From an uncultured bacterium (lineage in GTDB: Bacteria > Desulfobacterota > Desulfobulbia > Desulfobulbales > Desulfobulbaceae), in NCBI GenBank assembly GCA_903842475.1, contig CAIMMA010000162.1:1-6891 (forward strand): DNA of 6,891 nucleotides. The letters run 5' to 3'. The translations under genes were made by a program, and so were the position numbers. Positions 1-5,960 of this stretch are shown one piece after another. The first letter of the stretch is position 1, and every line of letters starts with the position of its first letter. The notes beneath the pieces were generated by a model that was not told the origin of the DNA, did no database searches, and saw only the letters and a list, made by a program, of their open reading frames with translations.

Positions 1-515
1 AATTTGTTTTTTTTAATTTGTTTTTCTTGTGAATATCTTTCCAAATATCCATGTGGATGAAAAACAATTAGACCGTTATAATTTGCGTTGAATTTTTGGC
101 CATTTAGAATAATTTTATGTTCAATAATTTCGGTTTTTAATACCTCTTCAAGTAAGTCGTCGAAATTAAAACAAACAAATCTGTCTATGCCAGATTTAGC
201 TAACAGCCTAATCTGATTGCTTATTGTTACATCGTTTTCATATAGTATTTTTGCTATAATAAAATTAAATTCATCGCCGAATTCAATTCTTGCTATATCT
301 TCAATTTCCCCATTGTTACATAATATTTCAGGATTTTTTTTAAATAACTCATTTTCGATTTTTTCTCGCAATGATTGCCAATCAGGCAAGCCACAACTCA
401 TTGACACGCCAGCACCTATAAAAGCAGAAAGTTTACCTCTTTCATTCAAGTTCCGGAGGTGTAAAATCTGCTCTTCAGATGAAAATCTTTTTCTCTGGCT
501 CGCCGAATTTTTCAT
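1..515 (-). CDS. SIR2-family NADase-like protein, 5' part only (runs off left edge); probable first integron cassette
   Basis: The minus strand is open from an ATG at 515 to base 1, giving 171 codons with no stop, so the gene continues beyond the window. TAA sits in frame directly before the ATG and the next Met is residue 39, so the start is well fixed. Residues 31-46 form a SIR2 NAD-binding loop (GAGVSMSCGLPDW, G34-W46). Residues 116-123 (FNFDDLLE) carry the likely catalytic Asn (N117), and 153-156 (HPHG) carry the likely catalytic His (H155). This pattern matches prokaryotic SIR2-like domains (SIR2_2 type) of anti-phage effectors that deplete NAD+, rather than protein deacetylase sirtuins. 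The C-terminal sensor or partner region is not visible, so the exact system cannot be named. No Shine-Dalgarno is apparent, which is common for first cassette genes. GC is about 30% by hand count over 1-480, against about 60% in the chromosome, which signals recent transfer. The family call is strong; the defence role is inferred. Confidence 0.88.
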   Translation of the reverse strand, partial: MKNSASQRKRFSSEEQILHLRNLNERGKLSAFIGAGVSMSCGLPDWQSLREKIENELFKKNPEILCNNGEIEDIARIEFGDEFNFIIAKILYENDVTISNQIRLLAKSGIDRFVCFNFDDLLEEVLKTEIIEHKIILNGQKFNANYNGLIVFHPHGYLERYSQEKQIKKNK

Positions 516-522
516 TTATTGA

Positions 523-542
523 GCATAACAGTATAATTAGGC
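523..542 (-). other. attI: attI-like integron recombination site
   Basis: On the minus strand, GCCTAAT (542-536) and GTTATGC (529-523) form an imperfect inverted pair (5 of 7 positions) separated by a 6-base spacer. This is the arrangement of an integron simple site, in which a left RYYYAAC-like core faces a right GTTRRRY core. It resembles the core of attI1, whose right core is GTTAGGC. The expected crossover is between G529 and T528. The right core departs from GTTRRRY at one position (T in the second R). The site lies between the divergent intI gene and the SIR2 gene, whose ATG starts 13 bases after the crossover point. That position supports the call as much as the sequence does. Exact site limits and further IntI binding repeats are not resolved. 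Confidence 0.65.
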
Positions 543-583
543 CAATTTTGACCTTTGTTATTTTGACATAAATATTTCAAATC

Positions 584-611
584 ATGATACTTTCCAAACC
601 GTAACTGTCAA
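584..611 (-). promoter_or_regulatory. Candidate cassette promoter Pc
   Basis: On the minus strand TTGACA (611-606, perfect -35) is followed after 16 bases by TATCAT (589-584, 5 of 6 to the -10 consensus). Transcription would start near 577, pass through the attI-like site and enter the SIR2 gene about 60 bases later. Position and direction are those of an integron Pc promoter, which expresses cassettes that lack their own promoter. By consensus match it is the best promoter in the intI-SIR2 intergenic region. Confidence 0.7.
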
Positions 612-689
612 GAAAAATATCTCCGTTCACTTCCAGGCACCGTCTCCTCCTACCTGTTATTCCGATCAAAACAACCGATAATTTCCCTC

Positions 690-718
690 TTGACTTGAAA
701 ACCGTCGCAACCTAAGAT
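690..718 (+). promoter_or_regulatory. Candidate integrase promoter PintI
   Basis: TTGACT (690-695) and TAAGAT (713-718, 4 of 6) are separated by 17 bases and point toward intI. Transcription would begin at about 725, practically at the ATG at 726, implying a leaderless or nearly leaderless message; no Shine-Dalgarno is visible before this ATG. AACC occurs twice in the spacer (700-703 and 709-712), a short direct repeat that could bind a regulator. I found no E. coli-type LexA box (CTGT-N8-ACAG) here. Confidence 0.45.
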
Positions 719-725
719 TAATGTT

Positions 726-2039
726 ATGACAAACTCAAACCAGACACCACATCCCCTCTCTCCCACGCCGGTCGCTTTTCCCCGCTGGCGGGAGGTCCTG
801 CGCAACGAACCCTACCAACCCGCGCAAGTGAGCGTTTACGAAGGCGAGATCTTTTCCTATCTCAAGCATCTCAAGGCTGTTCGTCAACGTGCCTCGGTGA
901 AAAGCGCGGTGGCCTACCTGGATGGTCTTGAGCAACGGGGCCAGCCGACCGACCAGGCTCGCGCCGCCCTGCGCTGGTTTTTCAGGGCTGCCGCACACCA
1001 GGCCCAGGCCGAGGTTGACACCATCGCTCCCGCGCCGCCCCCACCTGTGCAGACAATCCAAGTCGAGCGAGGCGATCTGGGTGGCCCGCCTTGGGAACAG
1101 CGCATGGTGACCACCCTCCGGACGCGGCAACTGAAGTGGCGGACCGAGGAGGCGTACCGTGGCTGGGCCCGGCGTTTCGCGCTTTGGCTGGGGGACAAGC
1201 CCGTCGAAGAGGCGAGCGGCGACGACATCCGCCGCTACCTGGAACACCTGGCGGTGGTGGGCAAGGTCTCGGCCAGCACCCAGCGTCAAGCCCTCAATGC
1301 CCTGGTCTTTCTCGTGCGCGAAACCATGGGCCGCGATCTGGGCGATTTTTCAGGATATCGTCCCGGCCGTTCGGATAAACGCATCCCCATCGTCCTCAGC
1401 CCCCGGGAATGCCAGGCGCTGTTCGCGCAGCTCACCGACGTGCACCGGATCATGGCCCAATTGATGTACGGCGCGGGGCTGCGCCTCATGGAGCTCTTGC
1501 GGCTCCGGGTCCAGGATCTGCAATTTGAGCAGGGGATTGTGATCGTGCGGCAGGGCAAAGGCGGCAAGGATCGGGTCAGCGTTCTGCCGGAGAGTTTGCG
1601 CTTGCCCCTTTTGGAGCAACGGGACCGGGTGCGGGCATTGTTCGAGGAAGACCGGCAAGCGAATCTGCCGGGCGTCTGGCTGCCGCAGGCGGTGGAGAAC
1701 AAGATCCCCACGGCCGGAATCCAATGGGCCTGGCAGTGGGTTTTTCCTTCCCGGCAACTGGCGATTGATCCGCGCAGCGGGCTCAAGCGACGGCATCACG
1801 TCCAGGACGCCGCCCTGCAGAACGCCATCCGCAAGGCGGCACGGGCAGCCAACCTCTCCCTGCGGGTGACGCCGCATACCCTGCGCCACTCCTTTGCCAC
1901 CCACCTGCTGGCCAACGGCGCTGATATCCGCACCGTGCAGGAGCTGCTTGGCCATGCCGATGTCGCCACCACCATGATCTACACCCATGTGCTCAATCGC
2001 CCTGGCCTGGCCGTGCGCAGCCCGCTGGATAATTTCTAG
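726..2039 (+). CDS. intI: Integron integrase (tyrosine recombinase) with N-terminal extension
   Basis: This is a site-specific tyrosine recombinase that inserts and excises gene cassettes by attI x attC and attC x attC recombination. Catalytic residues are visible in order: R253 in GAGLRLMELL, lysines 278/281 in GKGGKDR, H384 and R387 in HTLRHSFATHLL, H410 in LLGHADV and nucleophile Y419 in TTMIYTHV. Residues about 318-357, from the ENKIPTAG stretch to DPRSGLKRRHH, are the extra segment that separates IntI from XerC/D and recognises the folded attC hairpin. The RSPLD ending is also typical of IntI. A SAM-like core-binding domain spans about 122-205. The protein is 437 residues, whereas most IntI are about 310-340; the extra N-terminal part (about 1-120) includes a Pro-rich linker (102-107). 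Met127 (base 1104) would give a usual-length protein, but the extension is open and GC-rich like the rest, so the ATG at 726 is kept. The gene is divergent from the SIR2 gene, as IntI genes are from their cassettes. Confidence 0.93.
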   Translation: MTNSNQTPHPLSPTPVAFPRWREVLRNEPYQPAQVSVYEGEIFSYLKHLKAVRQRASVKSAVAYLDGLEQRGQPTDQARAALRWFFRAAAHQAQAEVDTIAPAPPPPVQTIQVERGDLGGPPWEQRMVTTLRTRQLKWRTEEAYRGWARRFALWLGDKPVEEASGDDIRRYLEHLAVVGKVSASTQRQALNALVFLVRETMGRDLGDFSGYRPGRSDKRIPIVLSPRECQALFAQLTDVHRIMAQLMYGAGLRLMELLRLRVQDLQFEQGIVIVRQGKGGKDRVSVLPESLRLPLLEQRDRVRALFEEDRQANLPGVWLPQAVENKIPTAGIQWAWQWVFPSRQLAIDPRSGLKRRHHVQDAALQNAIRKAARAANLSLRVTPHTLRHSFATHLLANGADIRTVQELLGHADVATTMIYTHVLNRPGLAVRSPLDNF

Positions 2040-2398
2040 CCAGCGACGCACCAAGGATGAAGCCCTTTCGCGCCAGTGCGGCACAGATCGTTTACCCGTT
2101 TACTTCTTTGGCTCGCAGGCCCCTCGCAGGCCATTGCCGTGTAATTTCAAGTGGTCGGGGGGACACAAGGGGACCATGCCCACCCTGCGAAATGTTCCCA
2201 AGACAGCATGGAGAACTCGCCATGAAGTTCGGAAGGTTTACTATACGTTCAGTATACTGTTTGAATGTATAGGCGGAGAGGGTTGCAGAAAACAGAGCCG
2301 CCCTCCCTGGCTGCTGGTTAAAGACGGCGCCACGAATATTGAACAACCCGGCCCGTTTTTCGCTTCCGGCGACCAGGCGACCAGAACCGACGAACGGC
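2040..2398. other. Intergenic region between convergent intI and ubiB
   Basis: These 359 bases separate the end of intI (+) from the end of ubiB (-). I see no convincing protein gene; the open frames here are short and resemble no known family. No clear GC-stem plus T-run terminator was found for either convergent gene, and no attC-like site was recognised. The region contains an AT-rich inverted repeat (2241-2272), listed separately, and a short tandem repeat of GGCGACCA (2368-2383). The boundary between integron and older chromosome probably lies somewhere in this stretch. Confidence 0.6.
2241..2272. repeat. AT-rich inverted repeat (possible operator or hairpin)
   Basis: CTATACGTTCA (2241-2251) and TGAATGTATAG (2262-2272) are inverted copies matching at 10 of 11 positions, 10 bases apart. 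The one mismatch (G2247 against T2266) would be a G-U pair in plus-strand RNA, so the RNA could form an 11-pair stem with a 10-base loop. A perfect 10-base palindrome, CAGTATACTG (2250-2259), lies off-centre inside it. No T-run follows, so it does not look like an intrinsic terminator. A dimeric regulator's operator, a recombination remnant or a folded RNA element are all possible. Confidence 0.6.
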
Positions 2399-4096
2399 TC
2401 ACATCCGGCCGTGGCGGATAATAGAGAGCAGCAGCCAGAAACCCATGATCCCGGCCACCAGAAAGCCGACCAGGCCGATGATCGGAATGCTGTGCCAGTG
2501 CGGGGGAATATCGGAGAGGATGATCAGGGAACTGCCGACGATCAGGGCCGCCAGAACAATGGCAAAGGCAATGCGGTTGGATACCCGGTCAAGGGCGGCC
2601 CCCAGCGATTTCAACCCCCGATGCTCGAATTCGAGCCGCAACCGGCCGCTGCGCAGTTGGTATAAAATCGTGCGCAACTCTTCGGGTAGATCGCGGAGCA
2701 AGTGGAGGTAGGCGGAACCGGTCAACGAGAACTCTTCGATGATCCGGCCGGGCTGCATCCGCCCAAGGCGAATTTTACGCATAAACGGCTTGGCCAGCAG
2801 GATCAACTGGAGCTTGGGATCGAGCACCAGGCCGACCCCCTCCACCGTGGTCAGGGCCTTCATCATCTGGTAGAGGCCGGGCTTGAACGAAAGTTTGTGC
2901 CGGGTCACCAGGTCAAGCAGATCGTTGAGGATTTTGCCGGCCTCCAACTCGCCCAACGGGCGGTAGAGATACATATCCATCAGGCTGCCCAGATCGCGGG
3001 CCAGACTCTCCCGATCGACATCACCCAGCTGAAGGGTCACATTGAGCACGCCGTTGACGATTTTGCGTTCGTCTCCGGCCACCAGATCAAGCACCAGATC
3101 GGTGAAGTCCTCCCGGTCCTTGAGCGACAAGCGTCCCATCTGGCCGAAATCGATAAAACAGACCACATTGTTCGGCAGGATGAAAACATTGCCCGGATGG
3201 GGATCGGAATGGAAAAACCCGTGCACGAAGATCTGCTCCATCACCAGATTGGCTCCACGTTCGGCAATCAGCGGCAGGTCATAGCCCTGTTCGCGCAGCT
3301 GCTCGACCTTGGAGGATTTGATCCCGAGCACATACTCCATCACCAGGATCCGGTCGGTGCTTAATTCCGGATACACCAGCGGCACGTGGATGGCCGGGTT
3401 GCCTTCGAACTGGCGGCTGAAACGCTGAATATTGGCCAGCTCGACGGAAAAATCGATTTCGCGGCTGAGGCTGCGGGCAAACTCGTGGACAATGGCCGAG
3501 GGCCGGTGGCCCTGGACTTCCTCGAGATACTGCTCCATCAGATCGGCGATATGGGCGAGAATCTCAAGATCAACGGCGATGACGTTCTCGATCCCGGGTC
3601 GCTGGACCTTGACCACCACCTCGGCCCCGCTGTCGAGCCGGGCCCGGTGCACCTGGCCGATGGAGGCCGCGGCCAGGGGCTCGATGTCGAAGTAATGAAA
3701 CAGCTCCTCCGGGGCGCGGCCCAGCTCTTCCTGAAAAATGAGATTAACCTCGTCCAAGCTGAAGGGTGGGATGTCGTCCTGGAGCTTGGCCAGTTCATCG
3801 AGGAAATCGGCGGGAATCAGGTCGGGGCGGGTGGAGAGCAATTGGCCGAGCTTAATGAAGGTCGGCCCCAGCTCCTCGAACACCATTCGTAAGCGCTCGG
3901 GTCGGGAGAGACGGACGACCTGCTCCCGCGGCTTGCGGTTGATCATCTGCAGCCCGGATTCCAGGTACTGATCGATATGCAGACGATCAACCAGATCGTT
4001 GAATCCGTATTTGAACAGGACCCGCAGGATGCGGTGATAGCGGTTGAGGTGGCGGTAGGTCCGGCCGATGGCCCCGAGTTTTCTGATGCTGAACAT
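2399..4096 (-). CDS. ubiB: UbiB/ABC1 (ADCK) family atypical kinase-like ATPase
   Basis: This 565-residue protein is a UbiB-type atypical kinase, a family needed for ubiquinone and other prenyl-lipid metabolism at the membrane, probably as an ATPase rather than a protein kinase. Family landmarks are visible in order: the KxGQ motif at 82-85 (FIKLGQLLSTRPD), the Ala-rich nucleotide loop AAASIGQ at 142-148 replacing the usual Gly-rich loop, lysine K163 in VVVKVQRPG, the catalytic HSDPHPGN at 296-303, and the metal-binding DFG at 316-318. Two hydrophobic helices end the protein (about 508-528 and 537-558), the usual UbiB membrane anchor. The length is normal. The ATG lies 10 bases after the stop of the phasin-like gene and has no strong ribosome site, so translational coupling is likely. 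In an anaerobe using menaquinone the substrate lipid may not be ubiquinone, so the gene symbol marks the family only. Confidence 0.92.
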   Translation of the reverse strand: MFSIRKLGAIGRTYRHLNRYHRILRVLFKYGFNDLVDRLHIDQYLESGLQMINRKPREQVVRLSRPERLRMVFEELGPTFIKLGQLLSTRPDLIPADFLDELAKLQDDIPPFSLDEVNLIFQEELGRAPEELFHYFDIEPLAAASIGQVHRARLDSGAEVVVKVQRPGIENVIAVDLEILAHIADLMEQYLEEVQGHRPSAIVHEFARSLSREIDFSVELANIQRFSRQFEGNPAIHVPLVYPELSTDRILVMEYVLGIKSSKVEQLREQGYDLPLIAERGANLVMEQIFVHGFFHSDPHPGNVFILPNNVVCFIDFGQMGRLSLKDREDFTDLVLDLVAGDERKIVNGVLNVTLQLGDVDRESLARDLGSLMDMYLYRPLGELEAGKILNDLLDLVTRHKLSFKPGLYQMMKALTTVEGVGLVLDPKLQLILLAKPFMRKIRLGRMQPGRIIEEFSLTGSAYLHLLRDLPEELRTILYQLRSGRLRLEFEHRGLKSLGAALDRVSNRIAFAIVLAALIVGSSLIILSDIPPHWHSIPIIGLVGFLVAGIMGFWLLLSIIRHGRM

Positions 4097-4106
4097 GCGG
4101 GGGTGC

Positions 4107-4415
4107 TTACTCGCCTTTTCCCCGGTTAATGGCCACCTGCAGCTCTTCGATCTTGCGCTGCAGTTCCGCTACTTCATCCTTGGTGGCCAGATTGAGTTGA
4201 TTAACCCGGTCCTCCACCTGTTTGCTGATCCAGAGATCCAGCTGATCCTTGGCCTTTTCCGACTTGCGACACAGATCGTCGACAAATTGCCTGCCTTCCT
4301 CCTGGGACAATTTACCCTTTTCAATCAGGTCGCCCTTCAACTCCTCGATTTTCTCCTTGGTGAGAAAAGCCGCGCCGATACCGGCGTACAGAACATTTTT
4401 CAACAGCTCTTTCAT
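4107..4415 (-). CDS. Phasin-like small coiled-coil protein (COG3937 type)
   Basis: This is a 102-residue protein, cytoplasmic by appearance, with no signal peptide. A short hydrophobic N-terminal stretch (about residues 8-18, VLYAGIGAAFL) is followed by charged, helix-rich sequence. The C-terminal part (about 78-95, KDEVAELQRKIEELQ) has a leucine-type heptad pattern suggesting a coiled coil. The layout matches the small phasin-like proteins annotated as polyhydroxyalkanoate granule or synthesis regulators, many of which occur in hosts where a PHA role is unproven. The ATG at 4415 is chosen because AGGAGG precedes it by a few bases; a start at 4442 would add nine residues upstream of this ribosome site and is less likely. 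It sits 10 bases before ubiB, suggesting shared expression and perhaps a shared membrane or lipid role. Family assignment is moderate. Confidence 0.75.
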   Translation of the reverse strand: MKELLKNVLYAGIGAAFLTKEKIEELKGDLIEKGKLSQEEGRQFVDDLCRKSEKAKDQLDLWISKQVEDRVNQLNLATKDEVAELQRKIEELQVAINRGKGE

Positions 4416-4487
4416 GGTTTCCTCCTGGTAAAAAATAAACATAACAACCCTGATCCAACGATGACATACGGCCCCGGCGGTCGCACG

Positions 4488-4856
4488 CTATTCTTTGTCG
4501 ATATCCCGGTGATAGATCTGCGGAGTCAATCCCTTGCCCTCCAGAAGAACACGCAAATGCTCGACCAGGGCGACACTGCGGTGTCGGCCGCCGGTGCAGC
4601 CCACGGCCAGGGTGACGGCCTCCCGTTCACGGGCGGCGTACGCCTCGAGCAGAAAAAGGAGCAGCGGTTCGAGCAGGGCGAGGAACCGGGAGCCGCTCTC
4701 GTTTTCAAGCACATAACGGGCCACCCGCTCCTCCTGGCCGGTTTGGGCCTTCAGCTCCGGCACCCAGTACGGATTGGGCAGAAAACGGACATCCCAAACC
4801 AGATCCGCCAAGGGTGGACCGTGCTTAAAACCAAAAGAATACAGGGTGATATTCAC
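4488..4856 (-). CDS. Stand-alone RapZ C-terminal domain protein
   Basis: The 122 residues align to the C-terminal half of RapZ/YvcJ. Hallmarks are SFGFKHGPP (7-15), DVRFLPNPYW (22-31), GCTGGRHRSVALVEHL (86-101) and the closing HRD (116-118). In E. coli the C-terminal domain of RapZ binds the small RNAs GlmZ/GlmY and senses glucosamine-6-phosphate in control of GlmS. The N-terminal Walker-A ATP-binding half (full RapZ is about 284 residues) is entirely absent here. E. coli RapZ has His at the NPHW position, where this protein has Tyr (Y30). The start is GTG at 4856, preceded by GAGG at suitable spacing and opening directly into the conserved domain. It lies 36 bases after ompA, likely on the same transcript. 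Whether it binds RNA, a sugar phosphate or another ligand cannot be read from the sequence. Confidence 0.9.
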   Translation of the reverse strand: MNITLYSFGFKHGPPLADLVWDVRFLPNPYWVPELKAQTGQEERVARYVLENESGSRFLALLEPLLLFLLEAYAAREREAVTLAVGCTGGRHRSVALVEHLRVLLEGKGLTPQIYHRDIDKE

Positions 4857-4892
4857 GATCGCCTCACTGCCGATACAAAATGGCGGCGCACC

Positions 4893-5804
4893 TTATTGCT
4901 TGACCACTTCCACGCGACGGTTGAGGGCCCGCCCCTCTTCCTTGCGGTTATCGGCAACGGGTTTGTCCTGCCCCTGACCCACGGCGGCCATCCGGTCGGC
5001 GGCGATTCCCTTGGCCACCACCGCCGCCATGACCGCTTTGGCACGCTCTTCACTGAGTTTTTTATTGCTTTCCGGGGTGCCGACATTGTCGGTATGCCCC
5101 TCGATGTTCACCTTGAGACCAGCCATGAACTGCAGCAGGGAGGCGATCTGGTCGATGCTGCCCTGACTTTCAGGCTTGATATCGGCCTTGCCGGTATCGA
5201 ATTTGATATAGAAGGTGAGGAAGCCTTCCTTGTTCAATTGCTTTTCCAATTCACCCACGCTCACCTCCTGCTTCATCTCCTCTTTTTCAACCATCAGCAG
5301 CGTGTAATCATGGTAGCCTTCACTGGCACAGAGATAGATCCAGAACTCACTCCCCCCTTTGGTCAGGGTCATGGTGGTATAGCGATCGTAGGAGGTCCCC
5401 CCCGGGGATTCGACCAGATATTTGATGGCGTTTTCCTGAAATCCGGGAAAACGGTTGCCGTCGTAATCGCCCAGGACCGTGCCGCCGGCCTTCTTCACTG
5501 CATTCTGGAAATTGCGGATGATCTGCAGGGAACTGGCGGGGGTGGCGCCTTCCTTGAGCAGATAGCTGACCGCGAATATCTTGCCTTCGACAGTGGTATA
5601 GTCTTCCGGGGTGTTCCATTCCTTAAGTTCCGGCTTGGGAAAAGCAACGGCGTCGAATTCGGTCTTAGCACACCCGTAAAGTTCATAGTTGGGCATCCGG
5701 CTGAACAACGGATGATCCTTGCACCTTGCTTTGTCGGCGGCCCACGCCGATGGTCCGCCCAACAGGGTGGTGAACATGACTGCCAAAACCAAAATCCGTC
5801 TCAT
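4893..5804 (-). CDS. OmpA-family peptidoglycan-binding envelope protein
   Basis: This 303-residue exported protein begins with a signal peptide (MRR, a hydrophobic core of about 4-16, and a likely cut after AWA, residue 22). Residues about 24-185 are a periplasmic region of unrecognised family containing three cysteines (28, 45, 159). Residues about 195-303 form an OmpA C-terminal domain: FDTGKADIKPES, IEGHTDNVGTPESNKKLSEERAKAV and the final ALNRRVEVV. D239 and R254, 15 residues apart, fit the pair that holds diaminopimelate of peptidoglycan in this fold. There is no sign of an N-terminal OmpA beta-barrel, so it is more likely a periplasmic protein anchoring or sensing the cell wall than a porin. 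The start at 5804 is preceded by GGAGG and begins the signal peptide; an upstream ATG at 5903 would add 33 non-signal-like residues and precede the promoter's likely start site. A promoter lies at 5865-5893. Confidence 0.9.
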   Translation of the reverse strand: MRRILVLAVMFTTLLGGPSAWAADKARCKDHPLFSRMPNYELYGCAKTEFDAVAFPKPELKEWNTPEDYTTVEGKIFAVSYLLKEGATPASSLQIIRNFQNAVKKAGGTVLGDYDGNRFPGFQENAIKYLVESPGGTSYDRYTTMTLTKGGSEFWIYLCASEGYHDYTLLMVEKEEMKQEVSVGELEKQLNKEGFLTFYIKFDTGKADIKPESQGSIDQIASLLQFMAGLKVNIEGHTDNVGTPESNKKLSEERAKAVMAAVVAKGIAADRMAAVGQGQDKPVADNRKEEGRALNRRVEVVKQ

Positions 5805-5864
5805 GAAGTCCTCCGCAACATTGATTGAAAGGTTAGCCAACACATTATGTAACAATCCTGTGGA

Positions 5865-5893
5865 ACTATAACGGAAATGAGCGACCTTGTCCA
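5865..5893 (-). promoter_or_regulatory. Candidate sigma-70-type promoter of the ompA-like gene
   Basis: On the minus strand TGGACA (5893-5888, 5 of 6 to the -35 consensus) and TATAGT (5870-5865, 5 of 6 to the -10) are 17 bases apart. Transcription would begin near 5858, leaving a leader of about 54 bases to the ATG at 5804. It probably drives ompA and, given the small gaps and lack of a visible terminator, possibly the RapZ-C, phasin-like and ubiB genes. Confidence 0.7.
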
Positions 5894-5943
5894 CGACCGG
5901 CAACGGCCTTCGGGCACACGCCTTACGCCCACTGATTGCAGCA

Positions 5944-5957
5944 CGGCGAAATCGCCG
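5944..5957 (-). repeat. Short GC hairpin just after the CLC gene
   Basis: CGGCGA and TCGCCG form a perfect 6-base inverted repeat with a 2-base centre, starting a few bases past the CLC stop codon. It could fold in the 3' end of the CLC transcript. No run of T follows on the minus strand, so it is at best a weak terminator or a 3' end-protecting stem. Confidence 0.35.
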
Positions 5958-5960
5958 GCG

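Noticed and set aside
1..30. T-rich run at the left edge resembling a terminator tail or low-complexity tract
   Set aside because: On the minus strand it is simply Lys/Asn/Gln codons (AAA, AAC, CAA) of the SIR2-like gene, whose frame stays open through it.
217..522. Plus-strand open frame of 101 codons
   Set aside because: It lies antisense to the SIR2-like gene, is Ser/Ile/Phe-rich without family features, and the minus strand shows clear motifs instead.
548..566. AACAAAGGTC on the minus strand, resembling the AACAAAG before the attI1 crossover
   Set aside because: It lacks the GTT core and is further from the cassette start than the better paired site at 523-542.
1350..2084. Minus-strand open frame of 244 codons
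   Set aside because: It is antisense to the catalytic part of intI and stays open only because of high GC.
2222..2272. 16-codon plus-strand frame with GGAG eight bases upstream
   Set aside because: Too short to judge, shows no resemblance to known leader peptides, and overlaps the inverted repeat at 2241-2272.
2368..2384. Tandem GGCGACCA repeat, two copies
   Set aside because: Only two 8-base units; too short to call a meaningful repeat.
2040..2398. Possible attC or second cassette on the far side of intI
   Set aside because: No paired GTTRRRY/RYYYAAC cores around a foldable centre were found; the only dyad lacks these cores.
2702..3892. Plus-strand open frames of 220 and 168 codons
   Set aside because: They are antisense to conserved kinase motifs of ubiB and match no family.
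4068..5828. Plus-strand open frame of 586 codons
   Set aside because: It is a long shadow across the phasin-like, RapZ-C and ompA genes, all of which show recognisable domains and ribosome sites on the other strand.
5805..5903. Upstream extension of the ompA-like gene from ATG 5903
   Set aside because: The added residues do not look like a signal peptide, there is no ribosome site, and the predicted promoter start (about 5858) lies downstream of that ATG.
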